A stretch of DNA of 64,000 nucleotides from Hygrocybe punicea (GCA_963556145.1 OY744462.1:310001-374000); one strand, 5' to 3'; numbered from the stretch's first letter, positions 24,109-35,197 are shown. Program-made: numbers and translations. The notes: generated from the sequence alone by a model not told the origin.

Positions 24109-25450
24109 TGAGGATGACAATGCCTTCATCAAAGCCTACAGTGACTTGGTTTGCATCCTTGCACAGAGATGTGCACCAGACCTGAACCAAGGAATAGATC
24201 AGGATATTTTCTAGGTGATAGGTACCATCATTACAGATCTTAACAGTACTATTAGTGTTGCTGAAGTTGTAATGTAATTGCTCATCATGTCTAGCTTGCA
24301 ACTTTCAGCATGAATCCCTCTGGCAAACTCATGTATACCAAAAACTAACAAGTGTTCTCTGGCAATCTCCAGATGATCCAGGAAGATGTTATTACAAGGT
24401 TCCCAAATTCCTGTCACCACCAAATAAATTGGAACCACTGATACCTTTGCAACATTGCTTATCCACTTGCCCAATGGCTGCTTTGTAACTGTTTTGCATG
24501 GAAAAATTCATTTGAGAACAGTATTTTATTCACTTGGAGACCTGATTCCAACACCTATGCTGTCCTGGAGAGTCATGTCAAACTAAAAAATATACAAACT
24601 TCTGAGAGCATGAATGTGCTGTAAAAGGAGTGGGTAGCTGGAGCATGGACTCGGATGCATTACATTGTTCTTGGAGCACATAATGCTGGATTCATTGTGT
24701 TCTGGGATTGGGTTCTGTTCAGGAACAGGGTCATTGGTAGCCATCATCACAGAGGACTTGCTGTGCTTTGACATGGATGCTTACAATGCAAAGTTGGAGG
24801 AAGATGTGGAAATCACAAATGGAGGCATTGAGGAGGCATTTGATCTCATTACATAGCTCACTGAGAAGTTTGTCCCACTAAACTCTCCTTGTATCATGCT
24901 GACTTATTTACAGTGTGAAAACAGCAAAATGGATAGAGGACTGTTTCATATATACCACAGCCACAAACAGGCTCTGCTATTTCATTGGCAAAGAATCTTA
25001 CACTATCAGCCCCTTTCACATGTCAGTCTCATCCAATTTCTTTTTCCATTGCAATTTTAGAAGGAGACCACAGACCAATGTTTCTAATGGGTTACTACAT
25101 TCTGTTGCACAACCACATTTAAGAGACAAGAACATTAACATCTCCAGCTACTCTTTCTCTCTTAGGCTTGGCCTATTTGGACCCAGCTTTGCCTGGTTCA
25201 CAGTCTCAGGCTGGGCCATGCACACCACTACTCTGAGTATTGTAGAGTACCAGACTACTGTCCTGTGCAATGATATGAATGTGGCCACAGAGATACTACC
25301 CTACCTTCCCAAAGAGCAGCTCAATAAGGTTGTATGGTTCCTTGGGGGACAAGGTTCATGCTTTTTTTGCTTCCTATTACAACAACAAGGGTAACACTAC
25401 AATCAGACCTCAAGGAACTCACCTTCCAAGTAACAACAGATCCAGATCAT
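24109..25450. other. Decayed coding-like stretch, not recognised
   Basis: Plus-strand frames at 24665-24856 and 24915-25394 look protein-like (for example LCNDMNVATEILPYLPKEQL) and are followed by a GGCACCAG array, as after the Plavaka gene. I do not recognise the family. Stops and frame changes are frequent. It may be another DNA-transposon body. Confidence 0.35.
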
Positions 25451-25559
25451 AAATTTGACCTCAGGCTCTCACTCCAGCTTGATGACCTGAACACTGCCAC
25501 AGATATGGCATGAAGTGTCCCTAAGCTTAAGCCTGACTCAGAGCCAAGCATCCCCAGGG

Positions 25560-25860
25560 GAATGGTAGGGCACCAGCATGCCAGCATGGCCAGAACCAAG
25601 ACTGGCACCAGTACTACCAGCCCCATGCTAGCACTTGTGCCAGCCCGATCACTAGCAATGCGCCAGGCACCAGAGACTGGCCAACACTGGCACCAGTGGC
25701 AGGCTGCCCAAGCACAAGCACCAGAAAGGCACCAGCAGCAATGCCAGAATTGGCACCACTGCATTGCTAGCAGCAGTCCCACACAGTGCGACTATGACAA
25801 GCACAGTGCCAATACCAGCACCAGCACCACACCAGCACCAACATGGCACAGCAACAAAGC
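25560..25860. repeat. GGCACCAG-rich repeat array, copy 2
   Basis: Motifs GGCACCAGTACTACCAG, GGCACCAGTGGCAGG and CAGCACCAGCACCACACCAG recur in the same style and orientation as at 20600-20835. The overlapping open frames (Ala/Gln/His-rich) are products of the repeat. Confidence 0.6.
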
Positions 25861-26815
25861 AGCTCAACAGGACCACCACTGGCCCACCTTCATGCAATGA
25901 AATAGCACCCTGTGGAGCAAAAATGCCAGCATACAATTGGAAAAATAAAGTGGGAGGGTGGAGCTAGCTTATGTTACTTTTTTAACTTTTTTAAGCTTTT
26001 TTTATGACTTCTGAAAAGCACTGAACACTTTTCTAAGAAAACAACATAGCATAGAAAAGAAGCTCAAGCTTGAGCCATTTTTGAATTTATAGCACTTTTA
26101 AAGGTACAAAAAGCCCCAAAAAGGGGTTCTGTAGTAGATTTGCTGATGTGAAGAAGTTGTGCAAACTTGAAGCTACTAGTAGTGCTACAAACCATAGGAG
26201 CTTGCTATAGCTGTTGTGAGATGCTATGATATCTTGGAAGTTGCTCTATATAAAGCTGTAGAAGAACTAGGTTTTGATGATGTATGAAAAGTAGCCAAAT
26301 TTGATCAAGTGATAAAAGTGGTAAAATGGTTCAAAAGTTGGTGAAGTGATAAAAGTGCCAAAAATTACCAAGTTGGTCCAGTGGCTCAAGGTGGTCAAGT
26401 GACTCAAGGTGGTCAAGTAGCTCAAGGTGTTCAAGTGACCAAATGGTGATAAAAGTAATAAAAGGTATTCTTAGAAAACTAGAGAAAAGGCTCACAAGGT
26501 AGAAAAGAGGTACAAGAGTTTCCAAGGATATGAAAAGATGGTCAATTTATACCAGTCATTAAAACCATTCTATCCAGTCTTCTAAGTCCCTCTACATCAA
26601 AGATAGAACTGAAAAGTAAAGATGGAAAAAAAAAAAAAAAAAAAAAACACTGGCCAATAAATTTTCTCAACCAGTCCAAATAGCTATAGGTGAAAAAGTT
26701 TTGAAAAAAGGTGTCAAAAAACCTGGGAAAAAAGTTCAAGGTGTCCGAAAAAAGTGCAAGGTCACCAAGGGTCTCAAAAAGGACCCAGGAATTTGCTGAT
26801 GTTCTTGCAAAGCTG
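25861..26815. repeat. Low-complexity stretch with GGTCAAGTGGCT repeats and a poly(A) tract
   Basis: From about 26330 to 26450 a CAAGGTGGTCAAGTGRCT-type unit of about 18-20 bp recurs. A run of 22 A lies at 26626-26647. No gene is recognised. Confidence 0.6.
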
Positions 26816-27060
26816 CCATTTCTGTATTGCAACCAAGGAGATCATGTCGAAGTATTTGAAGGCGAACAATCCAGCATCCACAGCGTCATCATGGAGATTG
26901 TGCAAGATGTTGTGACCTGGTGTGGACATCAATAGGTAGAAGGTTGATCTGCCTGCCCAGAACATCCGGAAGAGGTTCAAACCGGGAGATCACGTCAATG
27001 ACAGACTTGTCTCTGTCACCAAACATTTGGTTTATCGTGTATGTTTTCAACCTTATCATC
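26816..27060 (+). pseudogene. SPT5-like KOW-domain fragment
   Basis: The plus strand reads NQGDHVEVFEGEQSSIHSVI and DVVT. After a short break near 26935 it reads VDLPAQNIRKRFKPGDHVN then LVSVT. The spacing of two GDHV-type KOW starts with a VDLPAQNIRKRF linker is what I know from SPT5-like elongation-factor paralogues that are common in Agaricomycetes. SPT5 binds RNA polymerase II. This piece lacks the NGN domain, most KOW repeats and the C-terminal repeats, and the frame is broken. Confidence 0.6.
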
Positions 27061-27154
27061 GAACTCAACTCTCTCAGGTTTGATGGGTAATGCTGGGTAC
27101 ATTTTTGCACTGCCCTCCGATGAAGGGTGGTTAAAATGTCATCTCAAAGATTGT

Positions 27155-27183
27155 CCACCACCACCACCACCACCACCACCACC
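27155..27183. repeat. (CCA)n microsatellite
   Basis: About nine CCA triplets in a row. Confidence 0.95.
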
Positions 27184-28427
27184 CCATTTCAGCCTCGTTC
27201 ACCTTCCTGGTTACTACCTTTTCCAACAGGTGGCAGGTACTTACCCACACAAATTGCTTACTGCTGTCCACACCCTTTCTCCCCTCTCACGCCAACCGAC
27301 ACCTCCCCAGGCCACCTTTGGACTCACTAACGATGGCCATGTCACCTCCAGATCCTCCACGACACCTACACCACCTTTGGACCCAGAAATGAGAACACAG
27401 GGGTATGCCATGGACCAATGACAACGAGGAAATAAGAACAACATCCCTGCTGCCCCTTGGACCCAGCAGTGGCGAAACCGCCAACAACACCCACATTGCC
27501 CCTTGGACGTCAATAGCCATGGCCACATGGCTGAGCCAACGCTGCCAACACTAATATGGCCTCCCAATTACCTCATGAGCTCAGGGACGATACGCCTGTG
27601 TCCAGGCGTTTGCAAAGGGAAGAGGCCAGGGGAGTAGCACTTCCATCCCCCATCCTACAGATGCGATGATTTCACCTGCCCTCTACCGCTACCACTGCCA
27701 AGGATGAGGATCGTCCCACATCCAATACCACCTTCGGGAATCACACATCTAAGAGAGTGGGAATGGCAATGAGGTGTATGAACAACTTCGACATGCCAAA
27801 AATTACAAGGGACATCGTCCACATGCCTACAGACAACAGAATCGCATCCAGGGACCTCGAAGATGAGACGCCGGCATCCAAGCTAGATGCGATGTATATC
27901 TAGAGAGGAGAGGAGAGAATGAGGTTGGGGAAGTGGTGCTCTTGCTCCCCGGCCCACAAGTGCGTCGATGTCACCCATGCTGCAACTCGCCTTGCCACTC
28001 ACGAAGATATGGGACAAGTCAAGAGGCCCAAACTTGGCTGCATACTCAGCCAACATTTACTGGCACCCTCACAAACCAGGCTTCCATCTTCTCTCCATCT
28101 GAATCCTCATGGGACCACCTGTTCAATGAGATTGACAGAATGCTGGTGCCTAGAGACACCCATCAAAGGGGCCAAGCCACCATCCACCCCATCACCAAGC
28201 AGGGAGTGACGGAGTTGGTACTAAACACAACATTGGACTAGCAGTCACTTTCAGAGGACCTCCATGACCTCCCATGCACAAGTCCACTACTTGCTGCATG
28301 GGCGGCCATTGTACTGATGAAAGATTCATGTTTCTTAAGCAGAAGTTCTCATCGGTGTGGGTGCTATGGTTGAGCGCAAAAAAGTGGAAGACAATTTCAC
28401 ACTACTCTACAATATTTAACAATTCTA
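27184..28427. other. No recognised gene; one short open frame at 27557-27903
   Basis: A plus frame from the ATG at 27557 (MASQLPHELRDDTPVSRRLQ) stays open to about 27903 apart from one TGA after QMR. It looks protein-like (RVGMAMRCMNNFDMPKITRD) but I do not recognise it. Two overlapping frames at 27919-28241 are not supported. Confidence 0.3.
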
Positions 28428-29615
28428 TTAGACTTCTGTCTTAAAATTGCTCGCTGAGAGAGAAGTAGATGGCTCAAGTGAGATATGGACAGCACCATTT
28501 TGCTCCCCAGCAACTTTCCCCTGTGTAGTGAATTTGACTGTGGTCATGCTAAATATCGTGGTATCGATAGCTTTTCCCAATCCAACATGGAGAAGGTTGA
28601 TGGTTGGCACGATACCCTGTCAAGCTCAACGGTCATGAATAAATTCACAAGGAGAGAAAAAGTGCACAAACGTAAACTTGTGCGGCTGTGGAGAACAAAA
28701 TATTTTGTGCAGATTGACCAGTCAAGACCAAGATTGAAAGAATGAGCTGAGTGGTGGTGACCAATGCTCCAGATTCAAAGACCACCGCAATAGCATTGGA
28801 AATCTCATCCAAAAGGCGGTATTGGAATGATTGGCGAGAGATGTACCAGATGCGACCGACGATCAGACCTGTCAGCAGAATATTGGTACCAATGAGCATT
28901 GCAATCGCAAGACGGACCAAAAGCCCTATAGTTTGGCCTTGGCCATCGCCATTGGCGGGTAAGACATTGGGGAATTTAAGGATTAGAACAAGGGCAGAGA
29001 TAGCACATGCTAAGGGAAGATTGAGCAATGACGTGACAACCTGACTTACGATGTGTGACATACACAATGAAGTGAATGACAAAAGGAGAGGGAGTAAAAT
29101 GATGCTAAAGCAGTTATTCCAGACAAACCAACAGCGATATATCTACAAGCGGACATGAATACTGTGGACACCAAAAAATATATGATGTATCTTACCAGTA
29201 TCGATTGGCCAAGCCAGTCAATAATGAAATTCAACATATCAGCGCTGACAAGCATGTGGGCTTCGTCACCAATCGCAAAGTGCTTCACCATCTGCAAGAT
29301 AAAACCTTAAAACAATATTGATTGAAGTCAAAACGAGGGACCCTACCAAGCCTTGGTAAACGTTAGTGAAAATGACTGCATAGTGTGTAGTGCAAAGCAT
29401 GAAGAGGGCTATCATCACCGCAACAAGAATCTTGTTGCACTTTTTATATCTAAATAAGATCTTGACTGTGGTGAAAAACAGCAAACAATAGCTGCCTGTG
29501 AGGTACACGTTTAGTTGTGACAGGCAGGACAAGAGCGGGAGCGAGAGCACTAACCCCACAACATAGCCTCCACGGCGAAGGCTACGAAGTACGCTTGGTC
29601 ATCATTGAATGCCAT
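28428..29615 (-). CDS. Intact multi-pass membrane protein, uncharacterised basidiomycete family (319 aa, five exons)
   Basis: Five exons join cleanly: 29555-29615, 29347-29495, 29196-29291, 28678-29142 and 28428-28616. The introns are 53-61 bp with GT..AG ends, and the phases agree throughout. The product is about 319 aa starting MAFNDDQAYFVAFAVEAMLW. Hydrophobic segments fall near YFVAFAVEAMLWGSYCLLFF, KILVAVMIALFMLC, the IYRCWFVWNNCFSIILLPLL region, ACAISALVLIL, LAIAMLIGTNILLTGLIVG, a segment near ESGALVTTTQLILSILVL, and one near the end, about seven in all. The motifs IYRCWxVW, LTGLIVGRIW, ESGAL and the final HVGLGKAID are typical of a large Agaricomycete family of seven-helix membrane proteins with no known function. 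It is one of the few apparently working genes here. The tail is Ser/Thr-rich and cytosolic by inference. Confidence 0.85.
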
Positions 29616-30050
29616 GGTATCACTAGAAGGTGTCCTTCTCATGGGACTTTCAGGTTTATATGCATCACAAGCTTTAGGTAAAGGATGTTCAGCTTGGCAA
29701 CAAAAAAGGTACCCATGATAATGCACTGGTTTCGCTAATTCAGTACTATTCAGTCGTGAAAAGTTCTGGCATACGTTATTGGAGATGATTGCCATGAAAA
29801 CAATTCTAAGAAAAACCTCGCGTGTGCCACATTGGAGCCGTTGGGTTTGTGCCATTCCATATGCGGTATCACCATTTTATTTTATGCCATGCAAAAAAGG
29901 TGCTGTTGTTACAACAGGCGGCATCAAATTTGTTCCTTCAGCTCAACATAGCGCATCCATTGTGCAGTGACGGCTGAAGGAAAAAATGTGTTATGTGGGA
30001 CCCACATCGCAGAGACAAAGATAAGAAGACTGATGGCAGGGTCACTCAAG

Positions 30051-30112
30051 GGCAACTTCGCCATATGAAGGGTTTTCCTCATCGGGAAAACTCTTCATAT
30101 GGTGAAGTTGCC
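30051..30112. repeat. 62-bp hairpin (28-bp arms)
   Basis: The left arm GGCAACTTCGCCATATGAAG.. (30051-30078) pairs with the right arm at 30085-30112, with 26 of 28 positions matching and a 6-base loop. No ORF and no poly(T) follows it. Confidence 0.85.
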
Positions 30113-30294
30113 GGCTACCGGTTGGACCTTCAAAAAAACAAAAAAAAAGTTGGTTTGGCCATACTTTTCTGAATACACTGTAAGGTCATGCTTATATAAA
30201 CAGTGTTTGCGGATTCTCAATCATTATATATGCAACCAACTGTAGCCCAGCGGGGAATCCAACTTCATTTGGTAACCAAGTGCTGTTGAACCAG

Positions 30295-30314
30295 GACCGT
30301 CAATTTTGACGGTC
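30295..30314. repeat. Short palindrome GACCGTCAA..TTGACGGTC
   Basis: Nine-base arms are separated by two bases. The role is unknown. Confidence 0.7.
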
Positions 30315-30407
30315 AAAGTTGCGCATCATGATGCCAGTGGTGCGTCAAGATCGTAACCCTACAAAGCTTTAGAGCTTATTAACATTTGTTTTAATTAGAG
30401 CAAGTCC

Positions 30408-30731
30408 TTGTGCCTTGACCTCATTGCATTAGAAGCAAACCTTTTGAATGCCATCGAACTTGTCAACAAAATTCAGCAGGACCACAAGATCCCCATGAAC
30501 TTAAACATCATAACCGATCCTGTTGATGGTGGTGACGATGATCTCGCCATTCATATGCACAATGCTGTGGTTGAAAACCCAAACAACCAGCCATCTAACG
30601 CTGGACCTGGAGATTTGTTCTTGACCCCTCTATCACCCCCACCCCTACACCGTCATCTCAGAAAGAGTAAAAGCCAGATGACAATCAGAACAGTAAGTTT
30701 CCTTACTACTAGTATGAATGCAAGCTTCTGA
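30408..30731 (+). CDS. Possible small hypothetical ORF
   Basis: The frame follows an AG acceptor-like site and reads LNAIELVNKIQQDHKIPMNL with an acidic stretch VDGGDDDLAIHM and a Pro-rich tail. It may be one exon of a larger gene or a remnant. I do not recognise it. The base composition is intermediate between the decayed repeats and the island to its right. Confidence 0.3.
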   Translation: MCLDLIALEANLLNAIELVNKIQQDHKIPMNLNIITDPVDGGDDDLAIHMHNAVVENPNNQPSNAGPGDLFLTPLSPPPLHRHLRKSKSQMTIRTVSFLTTSMNASF

Positions 30732-31079
30732 TAACTTGGTTGTTCTGGTTATCGAAAAGATGACGCAAACTTGAACTTCACCATAAGGATAAAAAGGGAG
30801 CGAAGTAGATCAATGTGCTGGTCATGGAACAGTTTTTATTCTGCTACATATATTTGCCTTGTCAATTTGTTAATTTTGCTATGAAAACAAAGGATGTGAA
30901 ACTATCTGAAAGTCTAAGTTGGCATGATGGCGGGGATTTCGGTAGGTTTACTATTTGGTTGACAAATGCGTCCATCCTTTGACCTCCCACACCTTCATGT
31001 GAACTGCTGACACCTTTACCTACCCGTCTCGCATCAAAATGAGCCTGCCAGCACCCATGGATCGCAGTCTGGTCAGCAT

Positions 31080-31870
31080 CATCCTAGGTGGTCATACACG
31101 AAACTATGCCAGGACCAAATCAAGTGAGGACGGGCAGAGATGATGCGCATATGAATAACAAGGGTGGTGGCCACATATATGAAATGGAAGATAAAGATGA
31201 ACAAGAGGCACAAATGGAGGTGAAGACAGGAACGAGGCGACAATGGGCGAGAGTAACAGTGGGCGAGGGTGAGGGCGAGGGCGAGGACGACAGCAGGCGA
31301 GGATGATGACAGGTGGGGATAATGACAATGATGCCCCAGATGAGGCCAACGTAGGGTGGGGTCAAGATGAAAAGGAATACCTCCCCCACTCACAGCTGAC
31401 ATTATTATACTAATGGACTTTGAGCAGGCTAGATGCGACCCGGAAGACCAATGGTGAGGGCCCATGGGCCCATCTGCCGTCGCTGCACCCTACCATTCCA
31501 CCACCTTGTCAAGCCCACAGTTGACGACTGCAATCTCAATTTTCGCAATATCTGTCAATTTCGCTAGCAGGATTCTCCTGATATTGGTACTACGATACCT
31601 CGACATCATCCACTTCAACTTCAACGCCAGCTTGCTCACCCTCCTCGTCCTCCTCCTTTGGACTCTCCCCCAAACGACGCAAATGCCAGCTGAGGTGGAG
31701 TCATCCACCGAGACACCAACGCCAGGCCTGGAGAGCAGTGGGGACATGCTCCTGTCATTCCTGGGTTGGATGGGCGCAAATGGCCAGCATGAGCTGTGCC
31801 ATCTGAATGTGTGAGTTTCCCTTGCATTTTTTTCTTTTGTTTGCTGTTGATTCACACTTGGCCGTCCCAG
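31080..31870. other. GAGGGCGAGG-rich stretch and an unclear upstream exon of the SAP-like gene
   Basis: Purine-rich sequence at 31260-31320 (GGCGAGGGTGAGGGCGAGGG) makes false long frames on the minus strand. From about 31640 to 31808 a plus frame (TPTPGLESSGDMLLSF) leads to a GTGTGAGT donor and may be the upstream exon of the SAP-like fragment. Confidence 0.35.
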
Positions 31871-32372
31871 CAACGGCCAAAAAAAAGCCACTCTAAAAGA
31901 GTGGTGCCAAGAATTTCGGCTCCCCATCTCAGGGAATGCCGCAATGCTACGCAAGCAGCTGACGACATTCAGTGGGGACCAAGAGGCATGGAAAAAGTGA
32001 GTACCTTCCTGCTTTGCCTTTGCCTGCTGACCCATTGACCACACACCCACGTTTATCATTTTCAGCCTCATAGCTGGTGCGAAACAAGGTCTTGTTTTGT
32101 GGGCCAAGAATCGAAATACAGAGATTGACTTGGTCAGCAAGAGTCTGAAAATCAATAAAAGTATTGGCACTGGTTCCATGCTTTCTTATATAACCCTGAT
32201 CAGAATTTTATTGTTCACAAGGCATCTTTATCACCTACCAATACATGATATCACATCAGTGCATTACTCTATCGTGGGGCCTTGTGATTGCTCCATGTGC
32301 AGGCAAAGTCACCGTATGACGGCCCCCACCTGGAGATTCGCTCGGATCAGGGTACAGTATATCTTGCGGTGA
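31871..32372 (+). pseudogene. SAP-like domain protein fragment
   Basis: Exon 31871-31996 reads ATLKEWCQEFRLPISGNAAM then LRKQLTTFSGDQEAWK. It joins across a GTGAGTAC..TTTTCAG intron (31997-32065) in correct phase to NLIAGAKQGLVLWAKNRNTE. The pattern of two helices around LPISG with a Leu-Arg turn fits a SAP DNA-binding motif. In Agaricomycetes this motif occurs in transposon-associated proteins of unknown function. The 5' end is uncertain and the frame after about 32170 is unconvincing, so I treat it as a fragment. CpG is more frequent here than in the older repeats to the left. Confidence 0.55.
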
Positions 32373-32760
32373 TGAGCACGATATCGTTTGCTCCGTGACT
32401 TGTTTTGCGGTTGGACACAATAAGTCACAGAAAGGCAGGGAAGGGATAACTGCGGAGAGGGTTCAAGGGCTGAAGGAAGCGCTCGGCACATCAGAGGAGC
32501 CGCGATAGTGGCTATTCTGAATGTGTTGCGTTTGCTGTGTATAGACCAGTTCTGGCAGAATAACAATATCTAGGCCATTTCCTCGCATGAAGTCAGCCTA
32601 CCGGTGCCGAAATGCTGATGTAGCGGTGTGAATTATAGACGCTCGTTCGATGTCTCTTATCGACGTCAGAGTAATCTGGACCTACATACGCCGAAAAGCG
32701 AAAGTATTGGGGATTTAATCACGACGTAAATTCAAACAAAAAATAAAGATGATTTGCCCT
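32373..32760. other. Intergenic
   Basis: CpG-richer non-coding sequence lies between the SAP-like fragment and the convergent end of the next gene. A short plus frame just before it (SPYDGPHLEIRSDQGTVYLA, about 32308-32397) may be a gene remnant. I do not recognise it. Confidence 0.35.
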
Positions 32761-33201
32761 TCAAGCCAGCACCGTCCTGAATTCATAACCCCGGATCCCT
32801 AATACGCCCGTCAGAGATTCATCGGAATCCCCAGTCATGTCGCAATGCCACGCACCTTCTTCATCCAATAACTTTCGAGCAATAGCTTCTCGTTCACCTT
32901 CCTTGAATTGTGGTATAAGCGCCGGATCCATGTCCTTGTAGCCTTTAAATCGAGCGGACTGAGTGATGATCATCAAATCCACGCCTGCCACCTCTCCAAC
33001 ATCTTCGAATTTGACACGATAGGGACGAATTTTTTGGAAGATTGACTGCCAGATGGAAGGATAGTCGTACTCTGGGTGAAGCTCTTTACCAGTCAAACGT
33101 GATGCCCATGTTGCAGCGGTTTCTGGGCTCATTACAAACCCCCCGATGCGGCTGTAGCGAGGATTCTGCTGTGGCGCTGACTCGGAGGTGCTTCGAGACA
33201 T
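32761..33201 (-). CDS. Hypothetical protein, 146 aa
   Basis: The frame is uninterrupted from MSRSTSESAPQQNPRYSRIG to the stop at 32761. An ATG 21 bases upstream (33220-33222) is an alternative start. The protein reads as a compact soluble domain (ETAATWASRLTGKELHPEYD, KFEDVGEVAGVDLMIITQSA) with an acidic end. I do not recognise a family. It is divergent from the nuclease-like gene starting at 33471, so the two probably share a roughly 270-bp promoter region. Normal CpG frequency and an intact frame argue for a working gene. Confidence 0.6.
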   Translation of the reverse strand: MSRSTSESAPQQNPRYSRIGGFVMSPETAATWASRLTGKELHPEYDYPSIWQSIFQKIRPYRVKFEDVGEVAGVDLMIITQSARFKGYKDMDPALIPQFKEGEREAIARKLLDEEGAWHCDMTGDSDESLTGVLGIRGYEFRTVLA

Positions 33202-33470
33202 GAATACTGGATAACTGTGCATCAAGCTAAGATATTTAGCCTTTAGAGCAATGCCACTCACGCGTTCTTGTGGTGATTCAGATTCAACAGCCGAGCACGT
33301 GATACTGTCAGCTAACAACACATTGACTGGTCAGAACAAGCCCAGGACTCGACAGCTTGAAAGCTTGAACGTGAACGTTGGACTTCAGCAGCTTTGTCAA
33401 GTCGTTCGTGAGCACACCAGACAGTAGTCTCACCGCTTCAGTCAAAGTTAACTATTGCGTATAGCTATCC

Positions 33471-34210
33471 ATGGCTTCGCTTGACGAGCCCGTTCAACTG
33501 CCGGCTCCGCTGTTGAATGAAATACCACCATCAATTGCGAACCTCATTGCTCAAATTGATCCATGGGTCATCTACCACCTAAAGCAAACTGTATTGTCCG
33601 GTATCCATTACGAGAACCAGCTGTATGGAGTAATAAACTCCTTCCTTATATCCATATTCCCCTTGCGGCGGCGCTTCATGGTCAGTCCCCAAGCTCTTAT
33701 CCGAAGAGCTATGGATGCAGATGAAGTTAACGAAGATCTCGGAAACATCTCCATCGGGTCCACCGGAGGGTTGCATGAATCCAGAAATCTCCGTACGCTG
33801 TATCCACTTTTGAAATCATGCTATATCTCACATGTATTCTGTTCGCACTCTCAGCGGGCACCGAAATTGAGAAAATTATACCGGATTTTGTCACTTACAA
33901 GGTCACGCCACAGGTTGGATATATTCGTGACCATTATATTGTTTGCATGGTCGAGATAAAGCGAAGTCATATGACGGAGGGGAAGGCCAAGCAGAGAATG
34001 ACCGAATATCTAATACAAACTGCGCAGCATCCTTCTCGAGATTGGAACCTTCGTGCTTATCTGGTGATGGCTGACCGAGTTGTACCATACCGACTGGAAG
34101 ATGAAGGGGGTAATTGGGTGGTTCGGCAAGGTGGTGCATTTAATCTGTTCGCGGCCGGTGACCAGTTTACCAGGGGGCTTTGCAGGATTGCTATCCGGCA
34201 CTGGAACTGA
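33471..34210 (+). CDS. PD-(D/E)XK nuclease-like protein, 225 aa, two exons
   Basis: Exon 1 (33471-33792) starts MASLDEPVQLPAPLLNEIPP. A 62-bp intron (33793-33854, GTACGC..CTCTCAG) joins in phase to exon 2 (33855-34210), giving GGLHESRNLPGTEIEKIIPD. The order Glu in HYENQLYGVINSFL, then IPDFVTYKV, then a beta strand ending VEIKRS matches the PD-(D/E)XK core (Asp of IPDF, Glu and Lys of EIK). Family members act as nucleases or inactive DNA-binding relatives; related Agaricomycete proteins are uncharacterised. The rest (MTEYLIQTAQHPSRDWNLRA) is helical. The frame is intact and the base composition is normal for a gene. Confidence 0.65.
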
Positions 34211-34684
34211 TATCGGATAGATAACGTGTTCATCAAATTTTGAGGTTTTGGCAATAACTATCCATTGTACTGGCGTAGCATGGTACTGTGCTGGGAGGGT
34301 TCAATAGGGATTAGGGAACGCTGAAATCGGAAACATAAGTCCTCCTTGTTCTATTTTCTGCCTCTTCAATGCCAACGTGTTCAGGCATGACTTGCAGGGT
34401 TCAAAACATCCATTTCGTATCTCACTGAATCCCATGCAAATTGACTTGCCCGGCCCATATTCGTCATGTAACTCAGCAGTGTTGCGGACGCGCAACTTGT
34501 CTCTGTCCTCTTCTTTCATTTGCGCAGCCTTGATCTTCCAGAAAGTGAAGATTAACGAAGAAGACTGCATTACGGTTGCTGAACGAGGTGCCCAGCTGGT
34601 GCTGGAGGTGGCGGAAAAATCGGTCGAAGGTTTCCCCAGGAAAACCCTTGACATAGCTTCAAACGGCGGAGTTGCCAAACAAAC
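34211..34684. other. Intergenic or unrecognised
   Basis: Overlapping frames on both strands (34301-34678 minus, 34377-34925 plus) show no family features. The region is upstream of the Crinkler-like remnant. Confidence 0.4.
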
Positions 34685-35197
34685 ATGTCCTTCGAATTCT
34701 CAGATCTCAGATCTCTGCACTGAGGTCTACTGCCAAACCTGGTTGCAGTTGGACGATCCCCAACCGGTGGCCTTACTCAGCTACCGCAACCTTGATACCC
34801 AAGACTTGCTCGCTGCTCCGACAAACCATGTATACTTGAACTCAACTGCTGGGTCCTCGGCGAGGATGTCAATCGCATCTTTCCTGTCAAGATTAAAGCA
34901 ATGGAGTCCGTCGGTGACCTCATAAAAGAGATCAAGGAGGAGAAGAAGCAAATTTTCCGAGACGATGACCCCGATTCTCTCGTTCTCCGGCAGGTGAACT
35001 CGTTCTAATCACATAACGCTGACCCTCTGATCATTGCCAGGTTTGTACCTCCGCTGACGAAAATTTACAACATGCTTTGCGTGATCTTGGCCTGAATGAT
35101 AAGAACCAGCTTTTTTCTGTGAAGCGCCTGTCCGTGGGCACCCTCCCGCCGATGAGTATGTCCATATCATCATTCGAGCCACGCCTGCCGGTACGTA
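34685..35197 (+). pseudogene. Crinkler (CRN) N-terminal domain remnant
   Basis: From 34832 the plus strand reads ILELNCWVLGEDVNRIFPVK, then SVGDLIKEIKEEKKQIF and SLVLRQ. A GTGAAC..TTGCCAG intron (about 34993-35040) follows, then ENLQHALRDLGLNDKNQLF and KRLS, and after a one-base frame change DEYVHIIIRATPA at a GTACGT donor. This is the ubiquitin-like CRN N-terminal domain. In fungi CRN proteins usually carry a C-terminal P-loop or nuclease module. None is seen downstream, and the start is not clean (the ATG at 34685 meets a TGA). I call it a remnant. Confidence 0.65.

Larger units (their letters stand above)
29616..30400. other. Intergenic; contains two inverted repeats
   Basis: This is the upstream region of the membrane-protein gene. 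A 62-bp hairpin lies at 30051-30112 and a short palindrome at 30295-30314. The short open frames at 29550-29970 are not supported as genes. Confidence 0.5.

Noticed and set aside
25562..25900. 112-aa Ala/Gln/His-rich ORF
   Set aside because: It is a product of the GGCACCAG array.
31079..31465. 128-aa minus ORF with Pro/Ser/His-rich sequence
   Set aside because: It overlaps a GAGGGCGAGG simple-sequence tract and has no family features.
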